A DNA stretch of 64,000 nt from Rubricella sp038526735 (lineage in GTDB: Bacteria > Pseudomonadota > Alphaproteobacteria > Rhodobacterales > Rhodobacteraceae): assembly GCA_038526735.1 (NCBI GenBank), contig JBCBGM010000001.1, positions 186,001 through 250,000 on the forward strand. The letters run 5' to 3'. The position numbers and the translations under genes were made by a program. The notes beneath the pieces were generated by a model that did not search any database, was not told the origin of the DNA, and saw only the letters and a list, made by a program, of their open reading frames with translations. Below are positions 15,789 to 23,440 of the stretch, piece after piece; position 1 is the stretch's first letter, and every line of letters begins with the position of its first letter.

Positions 15789-17827
15789 GCGACCTCCTGC
15801 TTTGGGTGAAGAGTGATTTGAGCGGCGGTTCCCAACGCAGTGAGCGCTGGGATATCGATGATCAGTGCAACCGAGCCATCACCGAGTATTGTTGCGCCTG
15901 ACACGCCTTCAACCTGGCGATAATTTGCTTCAAGGCTTTTGAGAACGACTTGGCGCTGCCCCAACAAATCGTCGACTTGCAGGGCAAACAGCCCGTGGGT
16001 GCCGCTATCGAGGATAATTGCCATCCCCGCCGAACCGTCGCGCGCTGGCATGCCAAGGCAGTCAGACAGGTCAAAGAGTGGCAAATACTCGCCTCTGTAG
16101 AACAGAATTTTGCGCCCTTCTGGCAGAATCTCGACACTGCAATCATCGATGCGCAATGCCTCAATCACGGCCGAAAGCGGCAAAATGAACCGCGCCGCGT
16201 TGCTGACGATGACCATGCCCTCAAGAACTGCGAGCGTGAGTGGCAGCGTTATAATAAACTCAGTACCCTTGCCGGGTTGGTTATTAAGCACACAGCGCCC
16301 GCCCAGGGATTGGAGTTTGCGCTTCACAACATCCATCCCAACGCCGCGCCCAGAGACATCTGAAACCGTCTGCGCCGTCGAGAATCCAGGGTGAAAGATC
16401 AGCTGATCGACCTCATGCGGTGCGAGCGTTTCACTCTCGCCAACCAGCCCGTTTGCTTGCGCTTTCGCGAGCACCCGGTCACGGTCAATCCCACGGCCAT
16501 CATCACTGAGTTTAATCAGCACCCGCTCACCGCGATGTTCGGCGCTGAGAGTGATAAGCCCTGTCGCATCTTTCCCAGCCGCGATGCGGTCATCGGGCGG
16601 CTCGAGGCCATGATCCATCGCGTTGCGGAGCATATGGGTGAGCGGCTCGGTCAATTCTTCGATCACGGTCGAATCGACCTCTGTGTGCTCACCTGAAAGC
16701 TCAAGCCGGGCGGGTTTACCGAGTTTGTCTGAAAGGTCGCGCACGATGCGGGGCAAGCGGCTAAAGACCGATTTCACCGGTTGCGCCCGGATCGCCATCA
16801 CACCCTCTTGCAATTCGCGGGTCTGGTGAGCCATCGCTTCGATCGCGTGCGACAACGCATCATCGGTTTGGCTGCCCAAATGCTCTAAGCGCTGCGCCAG
16901 CGCCGATTGAGTGATTACGATCTCGCCGACCAGATTCACCAACCTATCGATGCGCTGTACCTCTACCCTCAGGGATTTTCGGGCGTTCTGCTCTGTTGGA
17001 GCGCGACGTTGTTGCGTGGATACGGGGGGGCTTTGGGGTGCCACTGAGGGGTCTTCGGCGCGTAGCGGGGGTTCTGGCACCGGTTCGGGCAAGATCGCTT
17101 CCTTACTCACCCGTTCGAAATCTGCGAACTCTGAATACAGGCTCACCCGGTCCAAAACGGCGGAACGCGGCTCTTGGGTATCAATCTCTATGTCCCAGCT
17201 TAGGGGGCAAGACATCAAATCAAGGTCAGAGAGTTTCGGAAGCGTTCCGACGCAGGTCGCTTTCACGGCTCCGAGCGCACCGAGGTCGCGCAGTATTTTC
17301 AGTGGATCGTGCCCAGAGGCAAAAATGTCTGGGTGTGGAATGAGGCTTATTTTGCTGTGCTCTGTAAGCTCACTCGTCGTGGCGGGGGCCGGCTCGGTCT
17401 GTACCTCTTCCACTGGAGGCGCAGCGGGTGCAGGTTGATCGTGGAATTCTGCCAACTCTGCACTAACGCGCGCAATCAACGGATCGTCGCAGTCCTGGCT
17501 CTCGCGGGCAGCATTCACAAGGAGTTCGATCGCGTCGCTTGCGCGCAGCATCACCTGAACCACCGACTCAGTCGGCACGAGCGTGCCCGAGCGGCATAAA
17601 TCCATCACCGATTCGAACTGGTGGGCGAAGCTTGTGAGGGCTTCAAAGCCAAAAGCCGCCCCGCCGCCTTTGATAGAATGAACCGCTCGAAAAGCTGCGT
17701 TTACGGCCTCTTCGGCATCATCTGTATTCTGCCCGGCAAGCAGCGTTTCGAGATGCTCTTGCAGGTCACCCAGCAACTCGTCGCATTCGGCGAAGAACAG
17801 GGCGGTATAATCCTCCTCATCGTCCAT
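15785..17827 (-). CDS. cheA: Chemotaxis histidine kinase CheA
   Basis: A 680-residue class II sensor kinase. The P1 Hpt domain has phospho-accepting His50 (AVHSIKGGG). A Pro/Ala linker leads to a P2-like response-regulator-docking segment (about 158-243, starting SLIPHPDIFASGHDPLKILR), then a second Pro-rich linker. P3 dimerisation is at about 285-345. The P4 kinase domain has N box HMLRNAMDHG (398-407), G1 DDGRGID (442-448) and G2 GRGVGMDVV (493-501). The C-terminal P5 CheW-like domain covers about 535-670. All catalytic elements are present. It is preceded by cheY with a 3-base gap and overlaps cheW by four bases. No receptor gene is nearby. Confidence 0.96.
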   Translation of the reverse strand: MDDEEDYTALFFAECDELLGDLQEHLETLLAGQNTDDAEEAVNAAFRAVHSIKGGGAAFGFEALTSFAHQFESVMDLCRSGTLVPTESVVQVMLRASDAIELLVNAARESQDCDDPLIARVSAELAEFHDQPAPAAPPVEEVQTEPAPATTSELTEHSKISLIPHPDIFASGHDPLKILRDLGALGAVKATCVGTLPKLSDLDLMSCPLSWDIEIDTQEPRSAVLDRVSLYSEFADFERVSKEAILPEPVPEPPLRAEDPSVAPQSPPVSTQQRRAPTEQNARKSLRVEVQRIDRLVNLVGEIVITQSALAQRLEHLGSQTDDALSHAIEAMAHQTRELQEGVMAIRAQPVKSVFSRLPRIVRDLSDKLGKPARLELSGEHTEVDSTVIEELTEPLTHMLRNAMDHGLEPPDDRIAAGKDATGLITLSAEHRGERVLIKLSDDGRGIDRDRVLAKAQANGLVGESETLAPHEVDQLIFHPGFSTAQTVSDVSGRGVGMDVVKRKLQSLGGRCVLNNQPGKGTEFIITLPLTLAVLEGMVIVSNAARFILPLSAVIEALRIDDCSVEILPEGRKILFYRGEYLPLFDLSDCLGMPARDGSAGMAIILDSGTHGLFALQVDDLLGQRQVVLKSLEANYRQVEGVSGATILGDGSVALIIDIPALTALGTAAQITLHPKQEVA

Positions 17828-17830
17828 GCG

Positions 17831-18190
17831 TCAGGCGAGCCGGTCTACGAGATCAAGGATCTGGTCCGGATCGAAGGGCTTGGCGATCCAGCCCGTGGCG
17901 CGCACCTCTCTTGCCCGATCTTTGAGGGTTTGAGCCGTCTCAGTCGTCAACAGGAGCATCGGTAGCGCTGCGCCCTCAGGCGATTGACGCGCGTGCATGA
18001 TAAAATCGAGCCCGTTCATCACTGGCATGTTGAGGTCGGTAATCACCATGTCGGGCCGGTTTGCGCGTAGCTTTTTAAGGGCCTCTTCACCGTTTTCGGC
18101 CTCAACCACCTCATGTCCGGCGCCGCGTAGGCAATTGGCGAGCATGCGGCGTAGCGCATGCGTGTCGTCCACCGCGAGAATGACGCTCAT
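17831..18190 (-). CDS. cheY: Response regulator CheY (first CheY)
   Basis: A 119-residue receiver-only protein, probably the main CheA phosphate acceptor. It shows the acidic pocket AVDD (D8/D9), phospho-acceptor D52 (MVITDLNMPVMNG), Thr in LLLTTE and Lys104 (WIAKPFDP). It lies immediately upstream of cheA and overlaps the STAS-domain gene by four bases. In Sinorhizobium meliloti the gene in this place encodes CheY1, the phosphate-sink regulator, while the CheY encoded after cheB drives the motor. The same division may hold here, but that is by analogy with gene order. Confidence 0.93.
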   Translation of the reverse strand: MSVILAVDDTHALRRMLANCLRGAGHEVVEAENGEEALKKLRANRPDMVITDLNMPVMNGLDFIMHARQSPEGAALPMLLLTTETAQTLKDRAREVRATGWIAKPFDPDQILDLVDRLA

Positions 18191-18474
18191 AGCGTGAACT
18201 CCAATTTCATAAGCTCGGAAAAAAGCCCCAGATGCGTGAAGGCATCCATGAACGGATCTGATGCGCCGCTGATTTGCAGGGCTGCGATCTGTTGTGCCTT
18301 TGCGCTGATCTGTGCTGCCAAGATAACGAGCACCGCAGCGGTGCTCATCTCCTCCACACCAGAGGCGTTCAGCGTGAGGACTGTGTCCGCTGGCTGCGCC
18401 AAAATCTCTTGCTGTAGGGCCTGCGCCTCCGAAAATCGGAGGCGTGGGGGCAGGTCAACAGAATGCTCTGACAT
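18187..18474 (-). CDS. STAS-domain protein, CheS-like
   Basis: A 95-residue protein that fits a single STAS (anti-sigma-antagonist type) domain: a first strand-helix unit (LRFSEAQALQQEIL), a central TLNASGVEEMSTAAVLVILA in the place where SpoIIAA-like proteins carry the phosphorylatable Ser, and a final amphipathic segment (AFTHLGLFSELMKLEF). It is the first gene of the che operon, directly before cheY-cheA. That is the position of cheS in S. meliloti, whose small product binds CheA and speeds loss of phosphate from CheY1. The equivalence is inferred from position and size. No partner kinase or phosphatase of STAS proteins is nearby. Confidence 0.75.
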   Translation of the reverse strand: MSEHSVDLPPRLRFSEAQALQQEILAQPADTVLTLNASGVEEMSTAAVLVILAAQISAKAQQIAALQISGASDPFMDAFTHLGLFSELMKLEFTL

Positions 18475-18566
18475 GGCGCTCTCACAATCAAGTTGGGATG
18501 ACTATTGCCGCGCTCCGTTGACCAGAGGTAAACGCCAGCACACCACTTGCGGGGAGTTTTACTCAA

Positions 18567-19145
18567 ATGCGATCTATTCTCGGCGCTGCGGTGCTGTGGT
18601 TTGGGCTCACGACAGGCGCCAGCCACGCGCACGAACTCTCCCCCGCAATCGCTGATCTTGTGGTTGACCGCGACCGGGCGACGCTGAGCATCACAACCAA
18701 CCTTGAGGCGATCGTCGCGCGCATCGGTCCCGAGCATGACAGCACCGTCGGCACCCCGGCGGAGGCGCTTTATAATGACTTGCGTGCGCTGCCCGCCGAC
18801 GCTTTGGCCGCGCGCTACCGCATCGATGGGCCAGAGGTCGCGGGGCTGATCTCGCTCTCGGCAGAGGGTGGGCCCCTTACCCTCACGCCGAGTGCGCCGC
18901 GTGTGCCGGAGATCGGGGATACCGCTTTGCCGCGCGAAACCGAGCTGATCTTCGCCCTTGATATAGGCGATGCGCAAACAGCCGTCTTCGCGTGGGATGC
19001 CAGCCTCGGGCCGATTGTGCTTCGGGTCACGCGCGCCGATGGCACGGATGGTTTTGCCGGATATCTGGCCGATGGAAACGCCAGCCCGCCGATTGATTTG
19101 ATCGGAGAGCCGCCCTCAGTCTGGCAGCGGCTTTTCGGGCGCTAA
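18567..19145 (+). CDS. Exported hypothetical protein, possibly HupE/UreJ-related soluble domain
   Basis: A 192-residue protein with a Sec signal peptide (MRSILGAAVLWFGLTTGASH, likely cleaved after SHA near residue 21). The mature protein begins HELSPAIADLVV, an opening I associate with the periplasmic N-terminal domain of some HupE/UreJ-type membrane proteins, but no membrane segments follow, so only the soluble part would be present. The rest looks like two beta-rich halves without recognisable catalytic residues. It is divergent from the che operon (92 bases between starts) and 37 bases before the DUF2177 gene on the same strand. Function unknown. Confidence 0.72.
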   Translation: MRSILGAAVLWFGLTTGASHAHELSPAIADLVVDRDRATLSITTNLEAIVARIGPEHDSTVGTPAEALYNDLRALPADALAARYRIDGPEVAGLISLSAEGGPLTLTPSAPRVPEIGDTALPRETELIFALDIGDAQTAVFAWDASLGPIVLRVTRADGTDGFAGYLADGNASPPIDLIGEPPSVWQRLFGR

Positions 19146-19182
19146 GATCGCGCTAGCTCCGCTCTCAAAGAAGGAGAGCGCG

Positions 19183-19602
19183 ATGAGTGTGCTAGACTAT
19201 GTGATTTTATACGCAGCCTGTTTGCTGCCGTTCATCGTGGTTGATGCGATTTGGCTTACGTTCGTTACCGCACCTGAGTTTCGTAAGAACATCGGCGAAA
19301 TCATGCTTGAGGCGCCGCGGTGGTCTGCCGCTGTCGCCTTTTATGCTCTCTTCGGCGTTGGGTTGGTGTTTTTCGCGGCTGCCCCCGGCGTGACGCAGGG
19401 GCTGTCTTTGTTTGAGGTCGCGCTGCGCGGGGCGATGCTGGGGTTGATGGCCTATGGCACCTATGAACTCACCAATCTCAGCACTTTGAAGGGCTGGACC
19501 TGGCACATGGTGATCCTTGACGCCGGCTGGGGCACGGCGCTTTCGGGTGCGGCTGCCGTCGTCGGAGTGGTGATCGCCACTCGGTTAGGAGTGTCAGTCT
19601 AG
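19183..19602 (+). CDS. DUF2177 family membrane protein
   Basis: A 139-residue inner-membrane protein with four predicted hydrophobic segments (about residues 4-26, 46-68, 78-98 and 112-134). The family pattern is visible: VDAIWLTFV after the first segment, and the loop AYGTYELTNLSTLKGW between the third and fourth, which carries the conserved YELTN and W of DUF2177 proteins. The ATG is preceded by AAGGAGAG. The last nine bases overlap, tail to tail, the end of the ECF sigma gene on the other strand. The family has no established biochemical function. Confidence 0.87.
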   Translation: MSVLDYVILYAACLLPFIVVDAIWLTFVTAPEFRKNIGEIMLEAPRWSAAVAFYALFGVGLVFFAAAPGVTQGLSLFEVALRGAMLGLMAYGTYELTNLSTLKGWTWHMVILDAGWGTALSGAAAVVGVVIATRLGVSV

Positions 19603-20061
19603 CGCGCGCAGTTTGGCCCGCGCGCGACATACGCGAGAGCGCACCGCGCTTTCTGTGATGCCGAGTCTCTTTGCCGTGTCGCTGTAACTCGCCCCCCCGA
19701 CCATAACCTCGACCAGAGCGTTTTGTTGGCTGACCGAGAGCTGCGCCAAGCCTTCATCGAGCGCTACTTCCGGTAAAACTGATTGGGGGGCTGCGGCCTC
19801 CTCCCCGCTCAGTTCCGCTGCACCATGTAGGATGTTGATGCGTCGGTATTGGTCGGTGAGTTGGTTGCGCAAAATCTTCCGCAGCCAGGGGGCGAATGCG
19901 GTGCTGTCGCGCAAACTCTCCCGTGACATCCAGGCTTTGAGCGCTGTGTCTTGCACCAGATCATCCGCACGCGCGTTGTCGCCGCGCAGCAGGCGGCGGG
20001 CAAACTGCGTGAGGGCAGGCAAAGTGTGAGCGAGTTCAGCCTCGAAATGATCGGGCGACAT
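19594..20061 (-). CDS. ECF-type RNA polymerase sigma factor
   Basis: A 155-residue sigma factor with only regions 2 and 4. Region 2 is visible as ADDLVQDTALKAWMSRESLR and the -10-binding helix PWLRKILRNQLTDQYRR. Region 4 has a helix-turn-helix (SYSDTAKRLGITESAVRSRV) that would read the -35. The start MSPDHFEAELAHTLPALTQF was chosen because it begins the sigma fold directly; an upstream in-frame start at 20205 adds 48 residues of unlikely composition. No anti-sigma gene lies next to it, so control may be by an unlinked partner or by transcription. It converges with the DUF2177 gene. The 164 bases upstream show no clear promoter. Confidence 0.88.
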   Translation of the reverse strand: MSPDHFEAELAHTLPALTQFARRLLRGDNARADDLVQDTALKAWMSRESLRDSTAFAPWLRKILRNQLTDQYRRINILHGAAELSGEEAAAPQSVLPEVALDEGLAQLSVSQQNALVEVMVGGASYSDTAKRLGITESAVRSRVCRARAKLRALD

Positions 20062-20225
20062 GAGGACCTGAGGATGCGGAAACGCCGCGAATGGTCGGTG
20101 GTGGTGCACAGAAGCAACCACCCGCGAGGCGATTCTGCCCCGACCCCGACACTGCCTTTTCTGGGCAGAGAGGCGTATTTCAGTCAGCCCAAGTCTGCGC
20201 TCCAACCCCTACAAAAAGGTTAAGC

Positions 20226-21071
20226 TTAGATCGTGATCGGGTGCGCCTTCGCCAGCTTGTCGAACGCCATCAACTCCTCGATGAGCGCGGGCATCTTCTC
20301 AAGAGGGATCATGTTTGGGCCATCGGAGGGGGCATTGTCCGGGTCCTCATGGCATTCGATAAACACCGCGGCCACGCCCAGGCTCACCGCAGCGCGCGCC
20401 ATCACGGGGGCGAATTCGCGCTGACCCCCAGAGCTGCCGCCCTGCCCGCCCGGTTGTTGCACGGAATGCGTCGCATCCATCACGACCGGGTAGCCGGTTT
20501 TGGCCATCTGCGGCAGGCCGCGCATGTCAGCCACCAGCGTATTGTAGCCAAAGCTGGTGCCGCGTTCGCAAAGCATGATGTTCTCGTTGCCGGTGCTGGC
20601 AATTTTGGCGGCCACGTTGGGCATGTCCCAGGGTGCGAGGAACTGCCCCTTCTTCACGTTGATTGCGCGGCCGGTTTTGCCCGCTGCGATCAAGAGATCG
20701 GTCTGGCGACACAGAAATGCAGGGATCTGAAGCACGTCCATCACCTCGGCGACTTCAGCACATTGCGCCTCTGTATGGACATCGGTCAGCACCGGGCAGC
20801 CGAGCTTTTCTTTGACCGCCGCCATCACCTCAAGGCCTTTGCCGATGCCAAGCCCGCGCTTGCCAGACAAAGACGTCCGGTTCGCCTTGTCAAAGCTGCC
20901 CTTAAAGATGAACTGCGCGCCGACCTTCGCCGCTGCCTCTTGCACCTGGCTGGCGATCATCAGCGAATGCTCAAGGCTTTCGAGTTGGCAGGGCCCGACA
21001 ATCAGCGTGAGGGGTTGGTCGTTTGCAATGGACAATTGCCCGACGGAGACGGCACGCGGTGCACTCATCAT
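20226..21071 (-). CDS. kdsA: 3-deoxy-8-phosphooctulonate synthase (KDO-8-phosphate synthase)
   Basis: A 281-residue aldolase that condenses phosphoenolpyruvate with arabinose 5-phosphate to make KDO 8-phosphate, the precursor of KDO in lipopolysaccharide and in the lipid anchor of group 2 capsules. Visible family motifs are LIVGPCQLES (23-32), FKGSFDKANRTS (55-66), VLTDVHTEAQ and the substrate loop HSVQQPGGQGGSSGGQREF region around 200-218. The length is normal. Two consecutive Met codons could start it; the first is used here. It lies ten bases after the kpsE-like gene on the same strand, so it is probably dedicated to capsule or shared with LPS synthesis. Confidence 0.95.
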   Translation of the reverse strand: MMSAPRAVSVGQLSIANDQPLTLIVGPCQLESLEHSLMIASQVQEAAAKVGAQFIFKGSFDKANRTSLSGKRGLGIGKGLEVMAAVKEKLGCPVLTDVHTEAQCAEVAEVMDVLQIPAFLCRQTDLLIAAGKTGRAINVKKGQFLAPWDMPNVAAKIASTGNENIMLCERGTSFGYNTLVADMRGLPQMAKTGYPVVMDATHSVQQPGGQGGSSGGQREFAPVMARAAVSLGVAAVFIECHEDPDNAPSDGPNMIPLEKMPALIEELMAFDKLAKAHPITI

Positions 21072-21080
21072 GAGGCTCCT

Positions 21081-22709
21081 TTAGTTGAAGTTGCCGTAGC
21101 TCATCTGCTCTCGCAGGATCGACACGGTCAGCGATGCGAGCAGGTAGATCGCAAAGAAAATGACAAATGCCAACACCGTGTACTCAAAAGAGCGCGGATA
21201 GCTGGGTACCAGCGGCCGCACCGCTTGGACCGCTTCAGCGAGATAGAGCGACTGCGCGGCCGCGTCTTGCTCTGCCAAGGCGCGACCTTGGACAGCGAAA
21301 ATGCGCGACTCGATGGCGAGCGCAAGATCGGCCTCTGCTGCTTGCAACCGTGCAGAGAGCCGCGCGAGGGATTGTCGATCTTCATCGGTGCGCAGCAGTT
21401 GGTTTTTGTATTCCTCGATGCGCTGCTCAAAGAAGGCGATCTCGGTTTCGAGCACGCTCACTTGCGCCTGATTGGGCCGCGCATTCTGAAGGAGTTTGGC
21501 AAGTTCGAGACGCTTTTGTTCAAGCTGATTGGTGAGCGCAACGATCTGCCCCTGGACGATGGCGATCTCATCTTCAGCACTCAGAATGCCCAGCTCCTCT
21601 TGCAGCAAAAACACCTCTTCTCGCAGGCGGGCGACCTCTGCACTTGCGGCATCTTCGGCGCGCTGGGCGGCCTGCACTGCATCCGCTTGAACGCGGCTGG
21701 CCATGTTATCGACCCGCTCTTCGGCGAGTTCGACCAAGCGATGCGACATCGCGAGCGCCATGTCGGGGGTGGCTGCGATGGTCTCAAGCCGAATGATGCC
21801 TTCGGTGGTGTCGAAGCTCACCAGAACTCGATCTCGATAGATCGAGTAGGCCGCAGTCTCTGACTCGTCACGCTCAAGCCGCTGGATCGGATCAATCTGC
21901 GGCAGGCGAAAATGCTCAAGAATTCCGAGCTCTTCATCAATGATGCGCATCGCCTCGCGAGACACCAAAAACTCCTGAACCGAGATCGACTCGCGCGCCG
22001 TGGAAAAAGCGGTGCCAGACAACAACCCACCGCTGACCTGAGACGGATTTGTGCCCCGCTCAATCACGAAAGCAGCCTTGGTGGAGTAAAACGGGCTCGC
22101 GTAATTGTAGAAATAGTTGCTCACCAGGAAGGTCGGCAGCGCCACGAAGAACGCAAGGCGCAGCCACAGATATGTCCACCGCAAGCGCCGGCGGCGCACG
22201 AGATCGCGTTGAATCTCAGCAACTTCAGCGTCGCGCTCTGCCTCTGTCATCGGCGTGACGGCATTCGCGGGGGCGTTGGTGAGGTTCTTGTTCTTTTGCT
22301 TGGCCGGAACAAGCTCACGGTTGTGCGCCATCTTTTGCGCAACACCCTCGGCCAAAAGATCGTCCCCTTCGACCGGGGCACCTTGGTCACTTTCTTTACG
22401 GATGTATTCGGTTTGCTGGCGCGCGGCGTTGAGCAGATCGCGGCGCTTGCGGTTGCCCGTTTGGCCTGACTTTACCTTCTCTTCCTCATCGGCCTGCGCC
22501 TCGGCCTTTTCCTCTTGGCGTTGCTTTTTCTCAAGCGCTTGGCGGCGGCGCTCTTCGCGCATGCGCAGGCGTTTTTGGCGGGGTGTGAGGTTTTCCTCGT
22601 CCATAACGGGCGGATCAGATGCCTCTGTCGCGCTCTCTTCAGCTGCACTCTCAGCCTCTGGCTTTTCGTCGGGCTGGATTTCTTCCGGCGACTTATCGAC
22701 CATAGTCAT
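21081..22709 (-). CDS. kpsE: Capsular polysaccharide export inner-membrane protein, KpsE/CtrB/BexC type
   Basis: A 542-residue polysaccharide co-polymerase-like protein that would span the periplasm and link the capsule ABC exporter to the outer-membrane channel. It has a long charged cytoplasmic N-terminus (about 1-175, with an Arg/Glu/Lys-rich coiled stretch around 45-80). The first membrane segment is near 178-200 (LWLRLAFFVALPTFLVSNYF). The periplasmic domain includes coiled coil from about 335 to 460, and the C-terminal membrane segment lies at about 508-530. E. coli KpsE is about 380 residues; the difference is mostly the N-terminal extension. The start overlaps kpsT by 17 bases. KDO-anchored export is supported by the adjacent kdsA. 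Confidence 0.9.
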   Translation of the reverse strand: MTMVDKSPEEIQPDEKPEAESAAEESATEASDPPVMDEENLTPRQKRLRMREERRRQALEKKQRQEEKAEAQADEEEKVKSGQTGNRKRRDLLNAARQQTEYIRKESDQGAPVEGDDLLAEGVAQKMAHNRELVPAKQKNKNLTNAPANAVTPMTEAERDAEVAEIQRDLVRRRRLRWTYLWLRLAFFVALPTFLVSNYFYNYASPFYSTKAAFVIERGTNPSQVSGGLLSGTAFSTARESISVQEFLVSREAMRIIDEELGILEHFRLPQIDPIQRLERDESETAAYSIYRDRVLVSFDTTEGIIRLETIAATPDMALAMSHRLVELAEERVDNMASRVQADAVQAAQRAEDAASAEVARLREEVFLLQEELGILSAEDEIAIVQGQIVALTNQLEQKRLELAKLLQNARPNQAQVSVLETEIAFFEQRIEEYKNQLLRTDEDRQSLARLSARLQAAEADLALAIESRIFAVQGRALAEQDAAAQSLYLAEAVQAVRPLVPSYPRSFEYTVLAFVIFFAIYLLASLTVSILREQMSYGNFN

Positions 22710-23346
22710 ACATCTCTTTCGCGGCCTCTGGGCTGTCGAAGAAATGGAGACGCCCGCCCCTTAACACCGCGACATCGCGGCAAAAAACCTCAATCTGCTT
22801 TGGCTGGTGAGACACCAAAACAAGCGTGGCATGCTCCAATCGTTGGCGCAAGACATCGCCCGCCTTGCGCACGAATGATGCGTCCGCCGTGGTCGGCATG
22901 CCCTCATCCACAAGGAAAATATCAAACTCCAGCGACAGCATCAGCGACATCGAGAGCCGCCCTTTCATCCCCGACGAATAGGTGGAGACGGGCTGGTCAA
23001 AATACTCCTCCAGCTCGCACATCCACCGGCAAAACGCCTCCACATAGTCTGGGTCAACACCGTAGAAATGTGCTGCAAAGCGGGCGTTTTCGGCGCCAGA
23101 GAGGTTGTCAGAGATCGAGCCCATAAACCCCATCGGGAACGAAATCCGCGAGGTGCGCAGGATGATGCCCTCATCAGGCTTTTCCATCCCGGCCATCATG
23201 TTCACGATGGTGGTTTTACCGGTGCCGTTGGGGGCCAAGATCCCAAGCGAGCGGCCCAGGTTCACCCGAAACGAGGCACGATCCAGAATCACCTTGCGGC
23301 GTTCGCCCGTCCAAAAGGACTTACTGACGTTCTGAAACTCGATCAT
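22693..23346 (-). CDS. kpsT: Capsular polysaccharide ABC exporter ATPase, KpsT/CtrD type
   Basis: A 217-residue ATPase of the capsule-export subfamily. Walker A is APNGTGKTT (38-46), the signature is the family-typical degenerate form YSSGMKGRLS (123-132) and Walker B is FDIFLVDEGM (141-150), with the switch His in LVLVSHQPKQ. The DEGM form and short length match KpsT, CtrD and BexA. It needs a KpsM-type membrane partner, but none is found in the window: the next gene upstream is nhaA, 94 bases away. The kpsT-kpsE-kdsA run is probably one transcript. Confidence 0.93.
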   Translation of the reverse strand: MIEFQNVSKSFWTGERRKVILDRASFRVNLGRSLGILAPNGTGKTTIVNMMAGMEKPDEGIILRTSRISFPMGFMGSISDNLSGAENARFAAHFYGVDPDYVEAFCRWMCELEEYFDQPVSTYSSGMKGRLSMSLMLSLEFDIFLVDEGMPTTADASFVRKAGDVLRQRLEHATLVLVSHQPKQIEVFCRDVAVLRGGRLHFFDSPEAAKEMYDYGR

Positions 23347-23440
23347 GAGTGCCCCGCCGCAGCTCTGCTGCCCCCATTGGCTAGAGGGTAGAAGTTACCA
23401 CAGTTTTAGCTCGCGGTCACAGATGCCGCAAATCTGCGCG

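Noticed and set aside
20062..20225. N-terminal extension of the ECF sigma factor
   Set aside because: The upstream 48 codons lack sigma-factor character, whereas the Met at 20061 directly starts region 2.
23347..23440. Hidden kpsM or start of another capsule gene between kpsT and nhaA
   Set aside because: Only 94 bases exist and no frame continues; nhaA ends at 23441.
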